Source: Burkholderiales bacterium (lineage in GTDB: Bacteria > Pseudomonadota > Gammaproteobacteria > Burkholderiales > Burkholderiaceae_C). Taken from it: a stretch of 64,000 nt of DNA. The stretch lies in NCBI GenBank assembly GCA_016195825.1, contig JACPYV010000018.1, forward strand, positions 1 to 64,000, given 5' to 3'. Shown here one piece after another: positions 29,884-40,487 of this stretch (its first letter is position 1; each line of letters opens with the position of its first letter). The position numbers and the translations under genes are program-made. The notes under the pieces were generated by a model. That model ran no database searches, was not told where the DNA came from, and saw only the letters and a list, made by a program, of their open reading frames with translations.

Positions 29884-32361
29884 ATGAAGCTGCTTTCCTC
29901 CCCCACCCTCTGGCTCGGCGCCTGGCGCCAGTTGCGCGCCGAACCCGGCCCGGCCGCTCTCGTCATCGTGGGCCTGGCGCTGGGCCTGGCCCTGACGCTG
30001 CTGACCGTCAGCTTCCTGCGCGACACGCTCTGGCCTGACGCCGGCCTGCCCGAGCCCGAGCGGCTGGCCAGCTTCGAGTGGCGGGTCCGCGGCCCCGGCG
30101 GCATCACGACCGAGTGGTTCAGCGACGTGCCCGCCGTGCCGCTGGCCGCCGCACTGCGCGACACCGGCGCGCCGGTGGGCGCCATGAGCCGCGTGCTCTA
30201 CACGCAGCTGCCGTCGCGCGCTGCCGATGCGCAAGGCGTGCAACGCAGCACCCGGCTCGTCATTGCCATGGCCGACGCCGAGCTGCCGGCCCTGCTGGGC
30301 CTGCGCCCGCTGGCCGGCGACCTGGCCGCCGCGCTGGCTTCGCCCGAGGGCATCGCGCTGACGGCGGCCTCCGCCGAGAAGCTCTTCGGCACCGTGCAGG
30401 CGCTGGGCCGCACGTTCACGATCGCGCTGCCGCCCGACCCCGAGGGCCGCGCGCCCGCGATGCAGTTCGCGCTGACCGTGAAGGCCGTGCTGCCCACGCC
30501 CAACCCCAACGGAACGCTGAACTACGACGCCCTCGCCGGCTTCCATGCGCCGGCCGCCAAGGCCTATCTGGCGCGCTCGGACAGCTGGACCCATTCCAGC
30601 GGCCGGCTGTTCGCGCGGCTGCAACCCGGCGCCACGGCGGCCCAGGTGGGCGACCTGGCCCAGCGCCTGCTGGCCCGGCAGCCCGCGCCGCAAGGCCTGC
30701 CCGCCGACTTCCTGAAGGGGGGCGGCCACTGGGCCTACCTGCGTGCGTTGCCCGTGGCCGACCTCGGCCTGCACGGCGCCGGTAGCCCGCAGCGGCGCCT
30801 GCAGCTGGGCAGCCTGGCGGCCGCGGCTTCCGGGGTGCTGGCGCTGGCCGTCATCAACTTCGTCAACCTGTGGAGCGTGCGCACGCTCGGGCGCCAGCGC
30901 GAAATCGGGCTGCGCAAGTCCCTGGGCGCGGGCGCCCCGGCGCTGGCGGCGCAATTCTTCGTCGAGGCGCTGGCCGTGGCGGGGCTGGCCGGGGTTGCCG
31001 GCCTGCTGCTGGCCTGGTGGAGCACGCCGGCCGTGTCGGCACTGATGCAGCACAGCTTCGAGGCGCCGGTGCTGGCGCCCGGCATGGTGGCGCTGACGGC
31101 CTTGCTGTGTGTGGCCGTGGCGGCCTTGAGCGCGCTGCCGCTGACCAGCATTGCGCTGCGCGTGCGCCCGGCCGAGTCGCTGGCCGGGCGCAGCCACAGC
31201 GAGGGCCGGGCCAGCCGCTGGCTGCGCCGGTTGATGACGACGCTGCAGTTCGGCGCCGCCGCGCTGTTCACGGCCTTGGCCGTCACCGTCACCTGGCAGA
31301 CCGAGCACGCCGGCCGCTTGGACCGCGGCTTCGGCGTCGAGGACCGCGTGGCCGTGGACCTGCCCTGGGACACCCAGCCCGCGCAGACGCAGTCGCTGCT
31401 GGCGCGCATCCGCGGCTGGCCCGAGGTCATCGCGGCGGCCGCGGCCGACGATGTGCCGGGGCGCGACTTCAGCAGCTGGTTCTCCGAGTTCCGCGGCCCG
31501 AGCGGGCAGACGCTGAACCTGCGCACCGGCGTGGGCTTCACGCCCGGCTACCTGGACCTCTACGGCATGCGCGTGCTGGCCGGCCGGCTGTCGGCCGACC
31601 ATCGCGCCGAGGAGGCCCGCCACGGCGTCGTGCTGGACCGCAGCGCCGTCCAGGCGCTGGGCTTTGCCAGCCCCGACAGCGCCATCGGCCAGACGCTGGG
31701 CGTCAGCCCCACTTACGGCGACGGCCAGCCGGTCACGGTGGTCGCTGTCATCGACGATATCCGGCTGGAAGGCCCGCGCAGCCGGCCGGTGCCGCTGGTG
31801 GTGACGCCCGTGACGGAACGCGGCGCCGGTGCCATCAGCGTGCACAGCCGCCAGCCCGCCGAGACGAGGCGCAAGCTGACGGCCCTGGTCAACGAGATGC
31901 TGCCCGATGCGCAGGCCCAGGCCCTGTCGGTGCGCGAGCAGCAGGCCGCCACGGTGGCCGAGGACGCGCGCCTGGGCCGGCTCGTCGCCATCACCGGCGC
32001 GCTGGCCCTGCTGCTGGCCGCCGTGGGCATCTACGCGCTGGCGGCCTACACGCTGCGCCGGCGCGAGCGCGAGATCGTGCTGCGAAAGCTGCACGGCGCC
32101 GGGGCCGGCGCGGTGGCGGGGCTGCTGGCGGGCGAGTTCGCCGGCGTGCTCGCCGCGGCCTGCGTGGTGGCGCTGCCTTGCGCCGCCTGGCTGTCGGAGC
32201 GCTACCTCGCAGGCTTCGTCGAGCGCGCACCCCTGGGTCCGTTCTCGCTGTGGGCGCTGCTGGCGGCCGTCGCGCTGCTGACGCTGGTCACTGCGCTGGC
32301 GGTGGCGCGGCACCTGCACGCGGCGCTGGCGCTGCGGCCTCTGCAGGCCCTGCGCGGATGA
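29884..32361 (+). CDS. MacB/FtsX-type ABC transporter permease
   Basis: An 825-residue protein. One helix near residues 20-42 (AALVIVGLALGLALTLLTV) is followed by a large periplasmic MacB-like domain. A three-helix FtsX block around 310-430 includes LWSVRTLGRQREIGLRKSLG, the cytoplasmic coupling-helix motif. Then come a fifth helix and a second periplasmic domain, and a closing FtsX block contains YTLRRREREIVLRKLHGAG. Two tandem FtsX units in one chain are typical of mechanotransmission ABC systems exporting peptides, lipids or drugs. First gene of a permease-adaptor-ATPase operon under the sigma-54 promoter; its stop overlaps the adaptor start (ATGA). Confidence 0.9.
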   Translation: MKLLSSPTLWLGAWRQLRAEPGPAALVIVGLALGLALTLLTVSFLRDTLWPDAGLPEPERLASFEWRVRGPGGITTEWFSDVPAVPLAAALRDTGAPVGAMSRVLYTQLPSRAADAQGVQRSTRLVIAMADAELPALLGLRPLAGDLAAALASPEGIALTAASAEKLFGTVQALGRTFTIALPPDPEGRAPAMQFALTVKAVLPTPNPNGTLNYDALAGFHAPAAKAYLARSDSWTHSSGRLFARLQPGATAAQVGDLAQRLLARQPAPQGLPADFLKGGGHWAYLRALPVADLGLHGAGSPQRRLQLGSLAAAASGVLALAVINFVNLWSVRTLGRQREIGLRKSLGAGAPALAAQFFVEALAVAGLAGVAGLLLAWWSTPAVSALMQHSFEAPVLAPGMVALTALLCVAVAALSALPLTSIALRVRPAESLAGRSHSEGRASRWLRRLMTTLQFGAAALFTALAVTVTWQTEHAGRLDRGFGVEDRVAVDLPWDTQPAQTQSLLARIRGWPEVIAAAAADDVPGRDFSSWFSEFRGPSGQTLNLRTGVGFTPGYLDLYGMRVLAGRLSADHRAEEARHGVVLDRSAVQALGFASPDSAIGQTLGVSPTYGDGQPVTVVAVIDDIRLEGPRSRPVPLVVTPVTERGAGAISVHSRQPAETRRKLTALVNEMLPDAQAQALSVREQQAATVAEDARLGRLVAITGALALLLAAVGIYALAAYTLRRREREIVLRKLHGAGAGAVAGLLAGEFAGVLAAACVVALPCAAWLSERYLAGFVERAPLGPFSLWALLAAVALLTLVTALAVARHLHAALALRPLQALRG

Positions 32362-33620
32362 GCGCTGTGCTGAGCTCGGGCGCCGCGATGGACCGCCGCG
32401 TGGCGCGGCCACGCCGCTACGGCCTGGCCGCGCTGGCCGTGGTCGCCGCACTCGCGCTGGCCGCGCTGCTGGCGCGCCACTGGCCGCGCGGCGTGGCGGT
32501 GGCCCGGGCCGACGTGGAGATCGCCGCGGCCCGCACGGGGGCCTTCCGCGACGTGGTCGTCGGCCGCGCGACGGTCCAGCCGCTGCAGTCCGTGTTGCTC
32601 GACGCCACCGAGGACGGGCGCGTGGAGCAGGTGCTGGTGGGTGACGGCGACCGCGTCGCGGCCGGCCAGCTGCTGGTCGTGCTGGCCAGCAGCCAGCGCG
32701 CGCAGGAGCTGATGGCGCGCTCCAGCGAGGCCGCCCAGCAGCTCGCCAACCTCGCCACCTTCCGCGCCGGTCTGGCGCAGGCGCAGGCCGCACAGCGCCG
32801 CGAGCTGACGCAGAGCGAGTTCGAGCTGGAGCGCGTGCGCCGGCTGCACCAGCGCAACGTCGACCTGGCCGCCCAGGGTTTCCTGTCGCCGGCCGCCCTG
32901 GAAGACTCGGCCGACCGGCTGGCCATGGCACGGCGCCTGTTCGCGCAACTGCAGGCCGACGGCCGGGAGGAGCTGCGCACCCGTGAGCAGTCCGTGCAGG
33001 CCATGCAGCGTGCCGTGACTGACCTGGACCAGCGCCTGCAAGCCATGCGCGCCGCCAGCGACGGCCTGGCCGTGCGTGCGCCTGTGGCGGGCCGCCTGAC
33101 GGGCCTGGCGCTGCAGGTGGGCGAGAGCGTGCGCAGCGGCAGCCGCCTGGCGCGGCTGGACAGCCTGGGCCGCTTCAAGCTGGACCTGCGGCTGGACGAA
33201 TTCCACCTCGGTCGCGTGCGCGAAGGCCTTTCCGCCGAGCTGGTGCTGGATGGCCGCAGCCACGGCCTGCACGTCGCCCGCATCGACCCGCAGGTCAAGG
33301 ACGGCCGCTTCTCCGCCGAACTCGCCTTCGACGCCGACTCGCCGCCGCTGCAGGTCGGCCAGGGCCTGGACGTGCGCCTGACGCTGGGCCAGCCGCAGGC
33401 CGCCCTGCTGCTGCGCGACGGCGGCTTTTACGCCGACACCGGCGGTGCCTGGGCCTTCGTGCTGGAGGCCGACGGCCACCACGCCCAGCGCCGACCGCTG
33501 CAGCTGGGCCGCCGCGCTGACGGCGTCATCGAAGTGCTGGGCGGCCTGCAGCCCGGCGAGCAAGTCGTCGTCTCCCCTTACCGCGCCTTTGCCGGCGCGA
33601 CCGCCATCCAACTGGATTGA
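32358..33620 (+). CDS. HlyD/RND-type periplasmic adaptor
   Basis: A 420-residue protein: a single N-terminal anchor ([20 protein letters not shown]), then a barrel-sandwich half ([36 protein letters not shown]). A coiled-coil hairpin (about 110-230, [20 protein letters not shown]) and the second half ([20 protein letters not shown]) follow, ending in a beta-barrel and membrane-proximal domain ([18 protein letters not shown]). It links the FtsX permease to an outer membrane channel not found here, probably a shared TolC. ATG overlaps the permease stop. Confidence 0.9.
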   Translation: MSAVLSSGAAMDRRVARPRRYGLAALAVVAALALAALLARHWPRGVAVARADVEIAAARTGAFRDVVVGRATVQPLQSVLLDATEDGRVEQVLVGDGDRVAAGQLLVVLASSQRAQELMARSSEAAQQLANLATFRAGLAQAQAAQRRELTQSEFELERVRRLHQRNVDLAAQGFLSPAALEDSADRLAMARRLFAQLQADGREELRTREQSVQAMQRAVTDLDQRLQAMRAASDGLAVRAPVAGRLTGLALQVGESVRSGSRLARLDSLGRFKLDLRLDEFHLGRVREGLSAELVLDGRSHGLHVARIDPQVKDGRFSAELAFDADSPPLQVGQGLDVRLTLGQPQAALLLRDGGFYADTGGAWAFVLEADGHHAQRRPLQLGRRADGVIEVLGGLQPGEQVVVSPYRAFAGATAIQLD

Positions 33621-33622
33621 CC

Positions 33623-34306
<684 letters not shown>

Positions 34307-34355
34307 GGCTGCGTGGCGTTCATTGGCATAGTGGGTGCTCCTGCGCCCTGCTGCC

Positions 34356-35102
34356 ATGCTCGCCACCCAATTCGTTCTCCACCTTACCTTGCAGCGCGAC
34401 AAGGTCGAGTCCTTCGACCGCTACCCGTTCAACCTGCCGGCCGTGCGCACGCTGGAGCGGCTGGAGATGCACCCCCGGGTGACCTTTCTCGTCGGCGAGA
34501 ACGGCTCGGGCAAGTCGACGCTGCTGGAGGCGCTGGCGGTGTCGTTGGGCTTCAACGCGGAGGGCGGCAGCAAGAGCTTTCGCTTCGGCACGCGGGCCTC
34601 GCACTCCGAGCTGCACGAGTACTTGCGCGTCGCCAAGGGCTACAAGCAGCCGCGCGACGGTTTCTTCCTGCGCGCCGAGAGTTTTTTCAACGTGGCGACC
34701 GAGATCGAGCAGCTGGACGAGGGACCGGGTGGCCCGCCAGTGATCGACGCCTATGGCGGTAGGTCGCTGCACGAGCAATCGCATGGGGAGTCCTTTCTCG
34801 CGCTGCTGAACCAACGCTTCGGCGGGCGCGGTCTCTACCTGCTGGACGAGCCCGAGGCGGCGCTTTCGCCACAGCGCCAGCTCGTCGCGCTGGCCCGCCT
34901 GCACGCGCTGGTGCAGCAGCAGTCCCAGTTCGTCATCGCCACGCACTCGCCGCTGCTGATGGCCTACCCGCACGCTTGGATTTATCAGTGCAGCGCCGAC
35001 GGCGTGCGCCGTGTGGCCTACGAGGACACCGAGCATTACCGGGTCACCCGCGATTTCATGGCCGATCCCCAACTCGCTCTGCGTGACTTGTTGGCTGGGT
35101 GA
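34356..35102 (+). CDS. AAA/ABC-type ATPase (SMC-like, AAA_23 family)
   Basis: A 248-residue soluble ATPase: [20 protein letters not shown], Walker [11 protein letters not shown], an insertion with [16 protein letters not shown] (signature-like, SHGES in place of LSGGQ), Walker [14 protein letters not shown] and [13 protein letters not shown]. The layout matches the small predicted ATPases related to RecF/SMC and to Old-type nucleases, without a TOPRIM domain. Function unknown; such single-domain proteins are found in many bacteria. It starts 49 bases after the ABC ATPase gene but has a different promoter context. GTG 34335 is an alternative start. Confidence 0.85.
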   Translation: MLATQFVLHLTLQRDKVESFDRYPFNLPAVRTLERLEMHPRVTFLVGENGSGKSTLLEALAVSLGFNAEGGSKSFRFGTRASHSELHEYLRVAKGYKQPRDGFFLRAESFFNVATEIEQLDEGPGGPPVIDAYGGRSLHEQSHGESFLALLNQRFGGRGLYLLDEPEAALSPQRQLVALARLHALVQQQSQFVIATHSPLLMAYPHAWIYQCSADGVRRVAYEDTEHYRVTRDFMADPQLALRDLLAG

Positions 35103-35163
35103 GGCCCCGGCGCCGGCCTTAACCGGGCGGCGGCGTCAATCGGCGCCTTTAGGATGCTGGCCC

Positions 35164-38100
35164 ATGCACCCCCTAATTCGAGGCCTGCTCTGCCTGCTGC
35201 TGCTCGGGGCGGGCCTGGCCCGCGCCGACGCCGGCGTGGGCCCGCTGGAGGTGCAGTTCCGCAGCGTGGCCGTGCCGCAGAACTCCGTGCCGGCCATCGC
35301 GCAGGACAGCACGGGCTTCATGTGGATTGCGACGAGCAAGGGCTTGACGCGCTACGACGGCTACCGGCTGCGCCCTATCGAGGCGGCGGGTGACACCGCG
35401 GCCAAACGCAGCCTGGGCTGGGTGCGGGCGCTGACACCCGGCGCCGACGGCCGCATGTGGATAGGCACGGAGTTCCTGGGCCTGGTGGCCTACGACCCTG
35501 AGCGGGACCGCGTTGAAACCCACGCCCAGGATGGCCCGCAGGCGCCCATCCGCGCGCTGGCCCAGGGCCGCGACGGCGCCGTCTGGGTGGGCACCATGGG
35601 CCGCGGCCTGTACCGCTACGACGCGGCAGCCCGGCGCTACGACGCCCAGGTGCTGCGCTGGCACGGCGAGGCCGAGTCGCGCGTGCTGGCGCTGCGTGCC
35701 GCCGCTGACGGCACCGTCTGGGCCGGCCATTGGCGCGGCCTGGCGCGGCGGGTGGATGGCGCCTGGCAGGACCTGTCCTTGCCCGGCCTGCCCGACGGCG
35801 TGCCGGTGCTGGCGCTGGCCGAGGACCGCGGCGGGCGCATCTGGCTGGGCACGCAGGACGGCCATCTGGGCGTCGTCGAGCAAGGGCAGGTGCGCTGGGT
35901 TCAGGCGCTGGGCATGCCCATCCAGGCGCTCGCCGAAGGCGCCGATGGGCGTCTGTGGGTGGGCAGCAAGAACGGGCTGTACTGGGTCAACCCGGCCAGC
36001 GGCAGCATCGATGCCCGGCTGCGCCAGGACCCGCGCCGCGTCATGGGCTTGGCGGGCAACGACATCAGCGGCGTGCTGCGCGACCGCAGCGGCGCGATGT
36101 GGGTCAGCGGCTACGGCCTGGGCGTGCAGCGCCACCTGCACCACCCGGCGCTGGCAGTGCGCGGGCCGGACGCCGACCCCGCCGGCCCGCTGGCCGAGGC
36201 TGACGTGCGGGCCGTGCTGGCGCTGAAGAACGGCGAGGTGCTGGCGCCAACGCAGACCGGCCACGTCGTGCGCCTGGACGGCCGCCCGGGCCGCGAGTTG
36301 GCCACGCTGGGCGAGTGGGGGCGCGAGCGGCGCAGCGTCGTGGAGATCCTGGCCGAGGCAGGCGACGGTAGCCTGTGGATGGCTGCGGCCGGCCGGCTGG
36401 AGCACCGCGCCGCCGACGGCCGGCTGCTGCGCGACTGGCCGCTGGACGGCGGCCGTGCCCAGCAACTGCTGCTGCGCACGGACGGCAGCGTGTGGGTGGG
36501 CCTGCAGGAAGGGCTGTACCGCCTGGCCAGCGCCACGGCGGCGGCGCCGGAGCGCGTGCACCCGCTGGGCGGCGCGCTGCTGCACGGCGGCGTCTACGTG
36601 CTGCGCACGGCGCCGGACGGCCGCCTGTGGGTGGGGGGCCAGCAAGGCCTGTACCGAGAGCGCGAGGCGGGCGGTGGCGGCCTGGAGCCAGTGCCGCAGG
36701 CACCCAAGGAGGGCCTGGCCAGCCCCATCGTCATGGACTTGCTGTGGGGCCGTAACGGCCGCCTGTGGGTGGACACGCCGGCCAGCGGCCTGCACCGGTT
36801 GATTGGCTGGGACGGACAGGGGCGTGCGCGCTTCGAACGCATCAGCGAGCGCCACGGCGTGGACGGCGTGTTCGGCGGCAACCTGCACGAGGACAGCCAG
36901 GGCCGCATTTGGAGCCAGCTCTACGTCTACGACCCCGCGGCCGATCGCATCGACAACTTCGGCAGCGCCGAGGGCGCCAACTTCGGCAGCTTTTGGTTCT
37001 TTGCCAGCACCGAGCTGCCTGGCGGCGGCCTGCTGTTCGGCGGCAGCCGCGGCCTGCTGCGCGTGCTGCCCGATGCCTGGCGGGCACTGCCGTCCAACCC
37101 GCCGCTGGTCATCAGCGGGCTGCGCGTCAACGGCCAGCCGTGGGAGCAGGCGCACCCGCTGCAGGGGCTGACGCTGCCGCCGGCCAAGCGCACGCTGTCC
37201 GTCGAGTTCGCCGCGCTGGACTACGCCGACCCTTCGCGGCTGCGCTACGAGTACCGCCTGGAGGGCCTGGACAGTGAGTGGACCCGTGTCGACGCGAGCG
37301 CGCGCAACCCCAGCTTCGGGCCGCTGCGGCCCGGCCATTACACGCTGCTGGTGCGCGCCACGGCCCACCAGACGCAGTGGGGCACCGGACAGCTGCGGCT
37401 GCCCATCACGTTGGAGCCGGCTTGGTGGGAGACGGACTGGGCGCGCATCGGCGGTGGGCTGCTGACGCTGGTGGTCATCTGGGGCTGGATGCGCTGGCGC
37501 ACGCGCTCGCTGCGTCGGCGCGAGGCCGAGCTGCGCGTGCTGGTGGACGAGCGCACAGCCGAGCTGCGCGAGCTCAGCCTGACCGACACGCTGACCGGCC
37601 TGCGCAACCGCCGCTACCTGGAGCTGCGCATGGACGACGACCTGCGCCTGTGCCTGCGCCGCTTCGAGACGCCGGAGGGCGAAGGCCCGGGGCCGGATGC
37701 CGACCTGCTGCTGATGCTGCTGGACCTGGACCACTTCAAGCGCGTCAACGACGTGCACGGCCACGCAGCCGGCGACGCGGTGCTGGTGCAGCTGGCCGGG
37801 CGGCTGCGCCAGGTCTTCCGCGAAACCGACTCCCTGGTGCGCTGGGGCGGCGAGGAAATCCTGGTGTTGGCCCGCGAGACCGAGCGCCGGGACGCCGCCG
37901 ATCTGGCCGCGCGTGTGTGCGCCGCCGTGCGCGACACCCCCTTCGACATCGGCCCCGGCGAGACCGTGCACGTCACTGTGTCCATCGGCTTCTGCGCCTT
38001 TCCGCTGGACCCGCGCCACCCGCGGCTGTGGGACTGGCGCGCCTGCCTGGGTCTGGCCGACTCGGCGCTGTACGCGGCCAAGGCGCAAGGCCGCGACGGG

Positions 38101-38229
38101 TACGTGGGCGCCATCCGCGCCAACGGCCTGTCGCCGCGCGAGGCCCCCGAGGGCCCGGACGGCTGGCGCACCGAAGCGCGGCTGGATGTGGCGCGCAGCG
38201 CCGTGCGCGACGCGGTCAGCCCAGCCTGA
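35164..38229 (+). CDS. Two-component regulator propeller diguanylate cyclase
   Basis: A 1021-residue protein. Signal peptide (MHPLIRGLLCLLLLGAGLARA), then about 12-14 Reg_prop blades with repeated G-x-x-W-V/I-G-T (MWIGTEFLGL, VWVGTMGRGL, IWLGTQDGHL, LWVGSKNGLY) forming two beta-propellers in the periplasm. A Y_Y_Y domain (YEYRLEGLDSEW) follows, then one membrane helix near residue 762, a signalling helix and a GGDEF domain (about 800-975) with RWGGEEI at the active loop and an RETD I-site. It senses a periplasmic or envelope signal and should make cyclic di-GMP. The last loop residue Ile in place of Phe is a mild deviation. ATG 35164; convergent with and overlapping the esterase by 14 bases. 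Confidence 0.92.
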   Translation: MHPLIRGLLCLLLLGAGLARADAGVGPLEVQFRSVAVPQNSVPAIAQDSTGFMWIATSKGLTRYDGYRLRPIEAAGDTAAKRSLGWVRALTPGADGRMWIGTEFLGLVAYDPERDRVETHAQDGPQAPIRALAQGRDGAVWVGTMGRGLYRYDAAARRYDAQVLRWHGEAESRVLALRAAADGTVWAGHWRGLARRVDGAWQDLSLPGLPDGVPVLALAEDRGGRIWLGTQDGHLGVVEQGQVRWVQALGMPIQALAEGADGRLWVGSKNGLYWVNPASGSIDARLRQDPRRVMGLAGNDISGVLRDRSGAMWVSGYGLGVQRHLHHPALAVRGPDADPAGPLAEADVRAVLALKNGEVLAPTQTGHVVRLDGRPGRELATLGEWGRERRSVVEILAEAGDGSLWMAAAGRLEHRAADGRLLRDWPLDGGRAQQLLLRTDGSVWVGLQEGLYRLASATAAAPERVHPLGGALLHGGVYVLRTAPDGRLWVGGQQGLYREREAGGGGLEPVPQAPKEGLASPIVMDLLWGRNGRLWVDTPASGLHRLIGWDGQGRARFERISERHGVDGVFGGNLHEDSQGRIWSQLYVYDPAADRIDNFGSAEGANFGSFWFFASTELPGGGLLFGGSRGLLRVLPDAWRALPSNPPLVISGLRVNGQPWEQAHPLQGLTLPPAKRTLSVEFAALDYADPSRLRYEYRLEGLDSEWTRVDASARNPSFGPLRPGHYTLLVRATAHQTQWGTGQLRLPITLEPAWWETDWARIGGGLLTLVVIWGWMRWRTRSLRRREAELRVLVDERTAELRELSLTDTLTGLRNRRYLELRMDDDLRLCLRRFETPEGEGPGPDADLLLMLLDLDHFKRVNDVHGHAAGDAVLVQLAGRLRQVFRETDSLVRWGGEEILVLARETERRDAADLAARVCAAVRDTPFDIGPGETVHVTVSIGFCAFPLDPRHPRLWDWRACLGLADSALYAAKAQGRDGYVGAIRANGLSPREAPEGPDGWRTEARLDVARSAVRDAVSPA

Positions 38230-39040
38230 ACAAAGCCCGCAACGCCGCGGGCAGCTCTGCCCGCCAGGCCGCCTCGTTGTGGCCGGCCTCGGCCGCGATG
38301 TGCAGGCTCAGCTGTGTCGGCGGCAGCTGGCGGGCCAGCTGCGCGTGCATGCGCTGTGTCAGGGCGGCCATGCTGCCGCCTTCCTTGCCGCCGCAGTAGA
38401 GGTGCACGCGCGTGCCGGCCGCCAGCCCGGCCTGCGCCGTCGCGTCGAACAGCTGCGGCGCAGCCCAGTAGGACGGGCTGAACAGGCCGTAGCGGCCGAA
38501 CACCTCGCCGTGCCACAGCATTGCGGCATGGCTGATGAGGCCGCCCAGCGAGCTGCCGATCAGCGCCGTGTGCTCACGCTCGGGCCGCGTGCGCCAGCCC
38601 GCATCAATGAAGGGCTTGACTGTCTTCACGATGAAGTCGAGGTAGGCCCGGCCTTCGGCTTTGCCCAGCTCGGCATGGTCGTAGGGCGCCATCTCGGTGT
38701 TGCGCTTCTCGCGGCCGTTGTCAATGCCCACGACCAGGGCCTCGAAGCCGGTGTCCCTGGCCAGTTGGGCACAAGTCTCGTCCACGCCCCATTCGCCGGC
38801 ATAGCTGGTGGCCGCGTCGAACAGGTTCTGGCCGTCGTGCATGTAGATGACCGGGTAGCGGCGCTGCGGCTCCAGCGCGTAGCTGGGCGGCAGGCACAGG
38901 CGCAGTGTGCGGCTGCGGGCCAGGCCCGGCAGGGCCAGCGGCTCGGGCAGCACGCTGACGCTGGGCAGCGCGGTGGACGCCGCCGCCCAGGCGGGCAGCG
39001 ATGACAGCAGGGGCAGGGTCAGCAGCAGGCGGCGTTGCAT
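38216..39040 (-). CDS. Secreted esterase, alpha/beta hydrolase (esterase D/Fes-like)
   Basis: A 274-residue protein starting MQRRLLLTLPLLSSLPAWAA (signal peptide). Family marks are RTLRLCLPPSYALEP, YPVIYMHDGQNLFD, VVGIDNGREKRNTEM and the nucleophile elbow LIGSSLGGLIS (Ser), with a late His in AEAGHNEAAW. It belongs to the putative-esterase family with enterochelin-esterase and feruloyl-esterase relatives, so it probably hydrolyses an ester in the periplasm. Start ATG 39040; a divergent M20 peptidase begins 24 bases away, so the promoters overlap. Confidence 0.9.
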   Translation of the reverse strand: MQRRLLLTLPLLSSLPAWAAASTALPSVSVLPEPLALPGLARSRTLRLCLPPSYALEPQRRYPVIYMHDGQNLFDAATSYAGEWGVDETCAQLARDTGFEALVVGIDNGREKRNTEMAPYDHAELGKAEGRAYLDFIVKTVKPFIDAGWRTRPEREHTALIGSSLGGLISHAAMLWHGEVFGRYGLFSPSYWAAPQLFDATAQAGLAAGTRVHLYCGGKEGGSMAALTQRMHAQLARQLPPTQLSLHIAAEAGHNEAAWRAELPAALRALFRLG

Positions 39041-39064
39041 GGCGAGTCGGGTGACACTTTGGAC

Positions 39065-40378
39065 ATGAAGACCTCGCACGCTATCCGACAAGCCCTGGCC
39101 CTGCTGCTCGTCACGGCTGCGGCGCTGACCCAGGCCCAGGCCCAGGCGCTCAGCGCCGACGAGCAGCAGCTCGTGGCCCACGTCAGGCGCCACACGCCTG
39201 ACGCGCTGAGGCTGCTGGAGCGCAGCGTACTCATCAACAGCGGCACGCTGAACCCGGCCGGCGTGCGCGAGGTGGGTGCGCTGTTCGGCGCCGAATTCGA
39301 GGCCCTGGGCTTCAAGACGCGCTGGGTGGACATGCCAGCCGACATGAAGCGTGCCGGCCACCTGGTGGCCGAGCGCGTGGGCGAACACGGCCAGCGCGTG
39401 CTGCTGATCGGCCACCTGGACACCGTGTTCGAGAAGGACAGTACCGTGCCGCCGTGGCAGAGCGACGGCAGCAAGGTGCGCGGCCAGGGCGTGTCCGACA
39501 TGAAGGGCGGTGACGTCATCGTGCTGCTCGCGCTGCGCGCGCTGAACGACATCGGCGCGCTGCAGGGCCGCACGGTGCGGGCCGTCTTCACCGGCGACGA
39601 GGAGCGCGTGGGCAGCCCCGCCGAGGTCGCGCGCGCCGCGCTGGTCGCCGCCGCCAGGCAAAGCGACGTGGCGCTGGCCTTCGAAGGCGCGGCGCAGGAC
39701 GAGCAGGGCCAGCCCACGGGCACCGTCGGGCGGCGCGCGTCGGGCAGCTGGCATCTGCAGGTGACGGCGCGCACCGGGCACTCCGCCGGCGTGTTCGGCC
39801 GCGACGGCTTCGGCGCGCTGTACGAGGCGGCGCGCATCCTCAACGCTTTTCAGGAGCAGCTGCGCGAGCCGGAGCTGACCTTCAACGCCGCCACCATCGT
39901 GGGTGGCACCAGCGCCGCCTGGGACGACGGCCAGAGCCAGGGTACGGCCTTCGGCAAGAGCAACGTCATCCCGCGCGACGCCATCGTGCGCGGCGACCTG
40001 CGCTACCTGACGGCCGAGCAGGGTGCCCGCGCCCGCGAGCGCATGCAGGCCATCGTTGAGCAGTCCTTGCCTGGCACGCGCGCCCGCATCAGCTTTCACG
40101 AGAGCTACCCACCCATGGCGCCCACCCCCGGCAACATGCGCCTGCTGGCGCGCTATTCCCAGGCCAGCGACGACGCCGGCCTGGGCACGGTGGCCGCCTT
40201 CCCGCCTGGCCAGCGCGGGGCGGGCGACGTGCAGTTCGTCGCGCCCTTCGTCGACAGCCTGGACGGCCTGGGCGCCGGTGGCGGCGGCGCACACACGCCG
40301 GACGAGTACCTGGACATCGCCTCCATCCAGCGCAGCGCCATCCGCGCGGCGCTGCTGATCTATCGGCTCACGCGCTGA
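39065..40378 (+). CDS. M20 family metallopeptidase (secreted)
   Basis: A 437-residue protein with a signal peptide (LALLLVTAAALTQAQA). Zinc ligands and catalytic residues of M20: LLIGHLDTVFE (His, Asp), GVSDMKGGDVIVL (bridging Asp), FTGDEERVGSP (Glu-Glu), and a late HTPDEYLDIAS (His). A dimerisation domain with TGHSAGVFGRDG lies between. It resembles glutamate carboxypeptidase/ArgE-like enzymes and should release amino acids from peptides or folates in the periplasm. Divergent from the esterase. Confidence 0.9.
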   Translation: MKTSHAIRQALALLLVTAAALTQAQAQALSADEQQLVAHVRRHTPDALRLLERSVLINSGTLNPAGVREVGALFGAEFEALGFKTRWVDMPADMKRAGHLVAERVGEHGQRVLLIGHLDTVFEKDSTVPPWQSDGSKVRGQGVSDMKGGDVIVLLALRALNDIGALQGRTVRAVFTGDEERVGSPAEVARAALVAAARQSDVALAFEGAAQDEQGQPTGTVGRRASGSWHLQVTARTGHSAGVFGRDGFGALYEAARILNAFQEQLREPELTFNAATIVGGTSAAWDDGQSQGTAFGKSNVIPRDAIVRGDLRYLTAEQGARARERMQAIVEQSLPGTRARISFHESYPPMAPTPGNMRLLARYSQASDDAGLGTVAAFPPGQRGAGDVQFVAPFVDSLDGLGAGGGGAHTPDEYLDIASIQRSAIRAALLIYRLTR

Positions 40379-40487
40379 AGGGCGTCCGAGCAGCCCGCGG
40401 ACTCAGGCAAAACCCCGCCCTCATCCGGCAACCGGCACCGCTGCCGCGGTGCCAAACTCGCCCCCCATCACCAGCAGGGGAGCAGGC

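Noticed and set aside
29731-32931. Minus-strand extension of the activator frame into a protein of about 1500 residues
   Set aside because: It is antisense to the permease and adaptor genes, is Arg/Gln/Gly-rich with no domains, and the activator has a proper receiver domain start at 29730. It is a high-GC shadow frame.
34307-34355. Continuation of the ABC efflux operon into the AAA ATPase
   Set aside because: The gap is short, but the ATPase is of a different family with no link to transport; co-transcription is possible but not supported by overlap or shared function.
35173-38088. 971-codon minus-strand frame opposite the propeller cyclase
   Set aside because: Composition is His/Gln/Val/Ala-rich without motifs; the plus strand encodes a complete and recognisable protein over the same bases.
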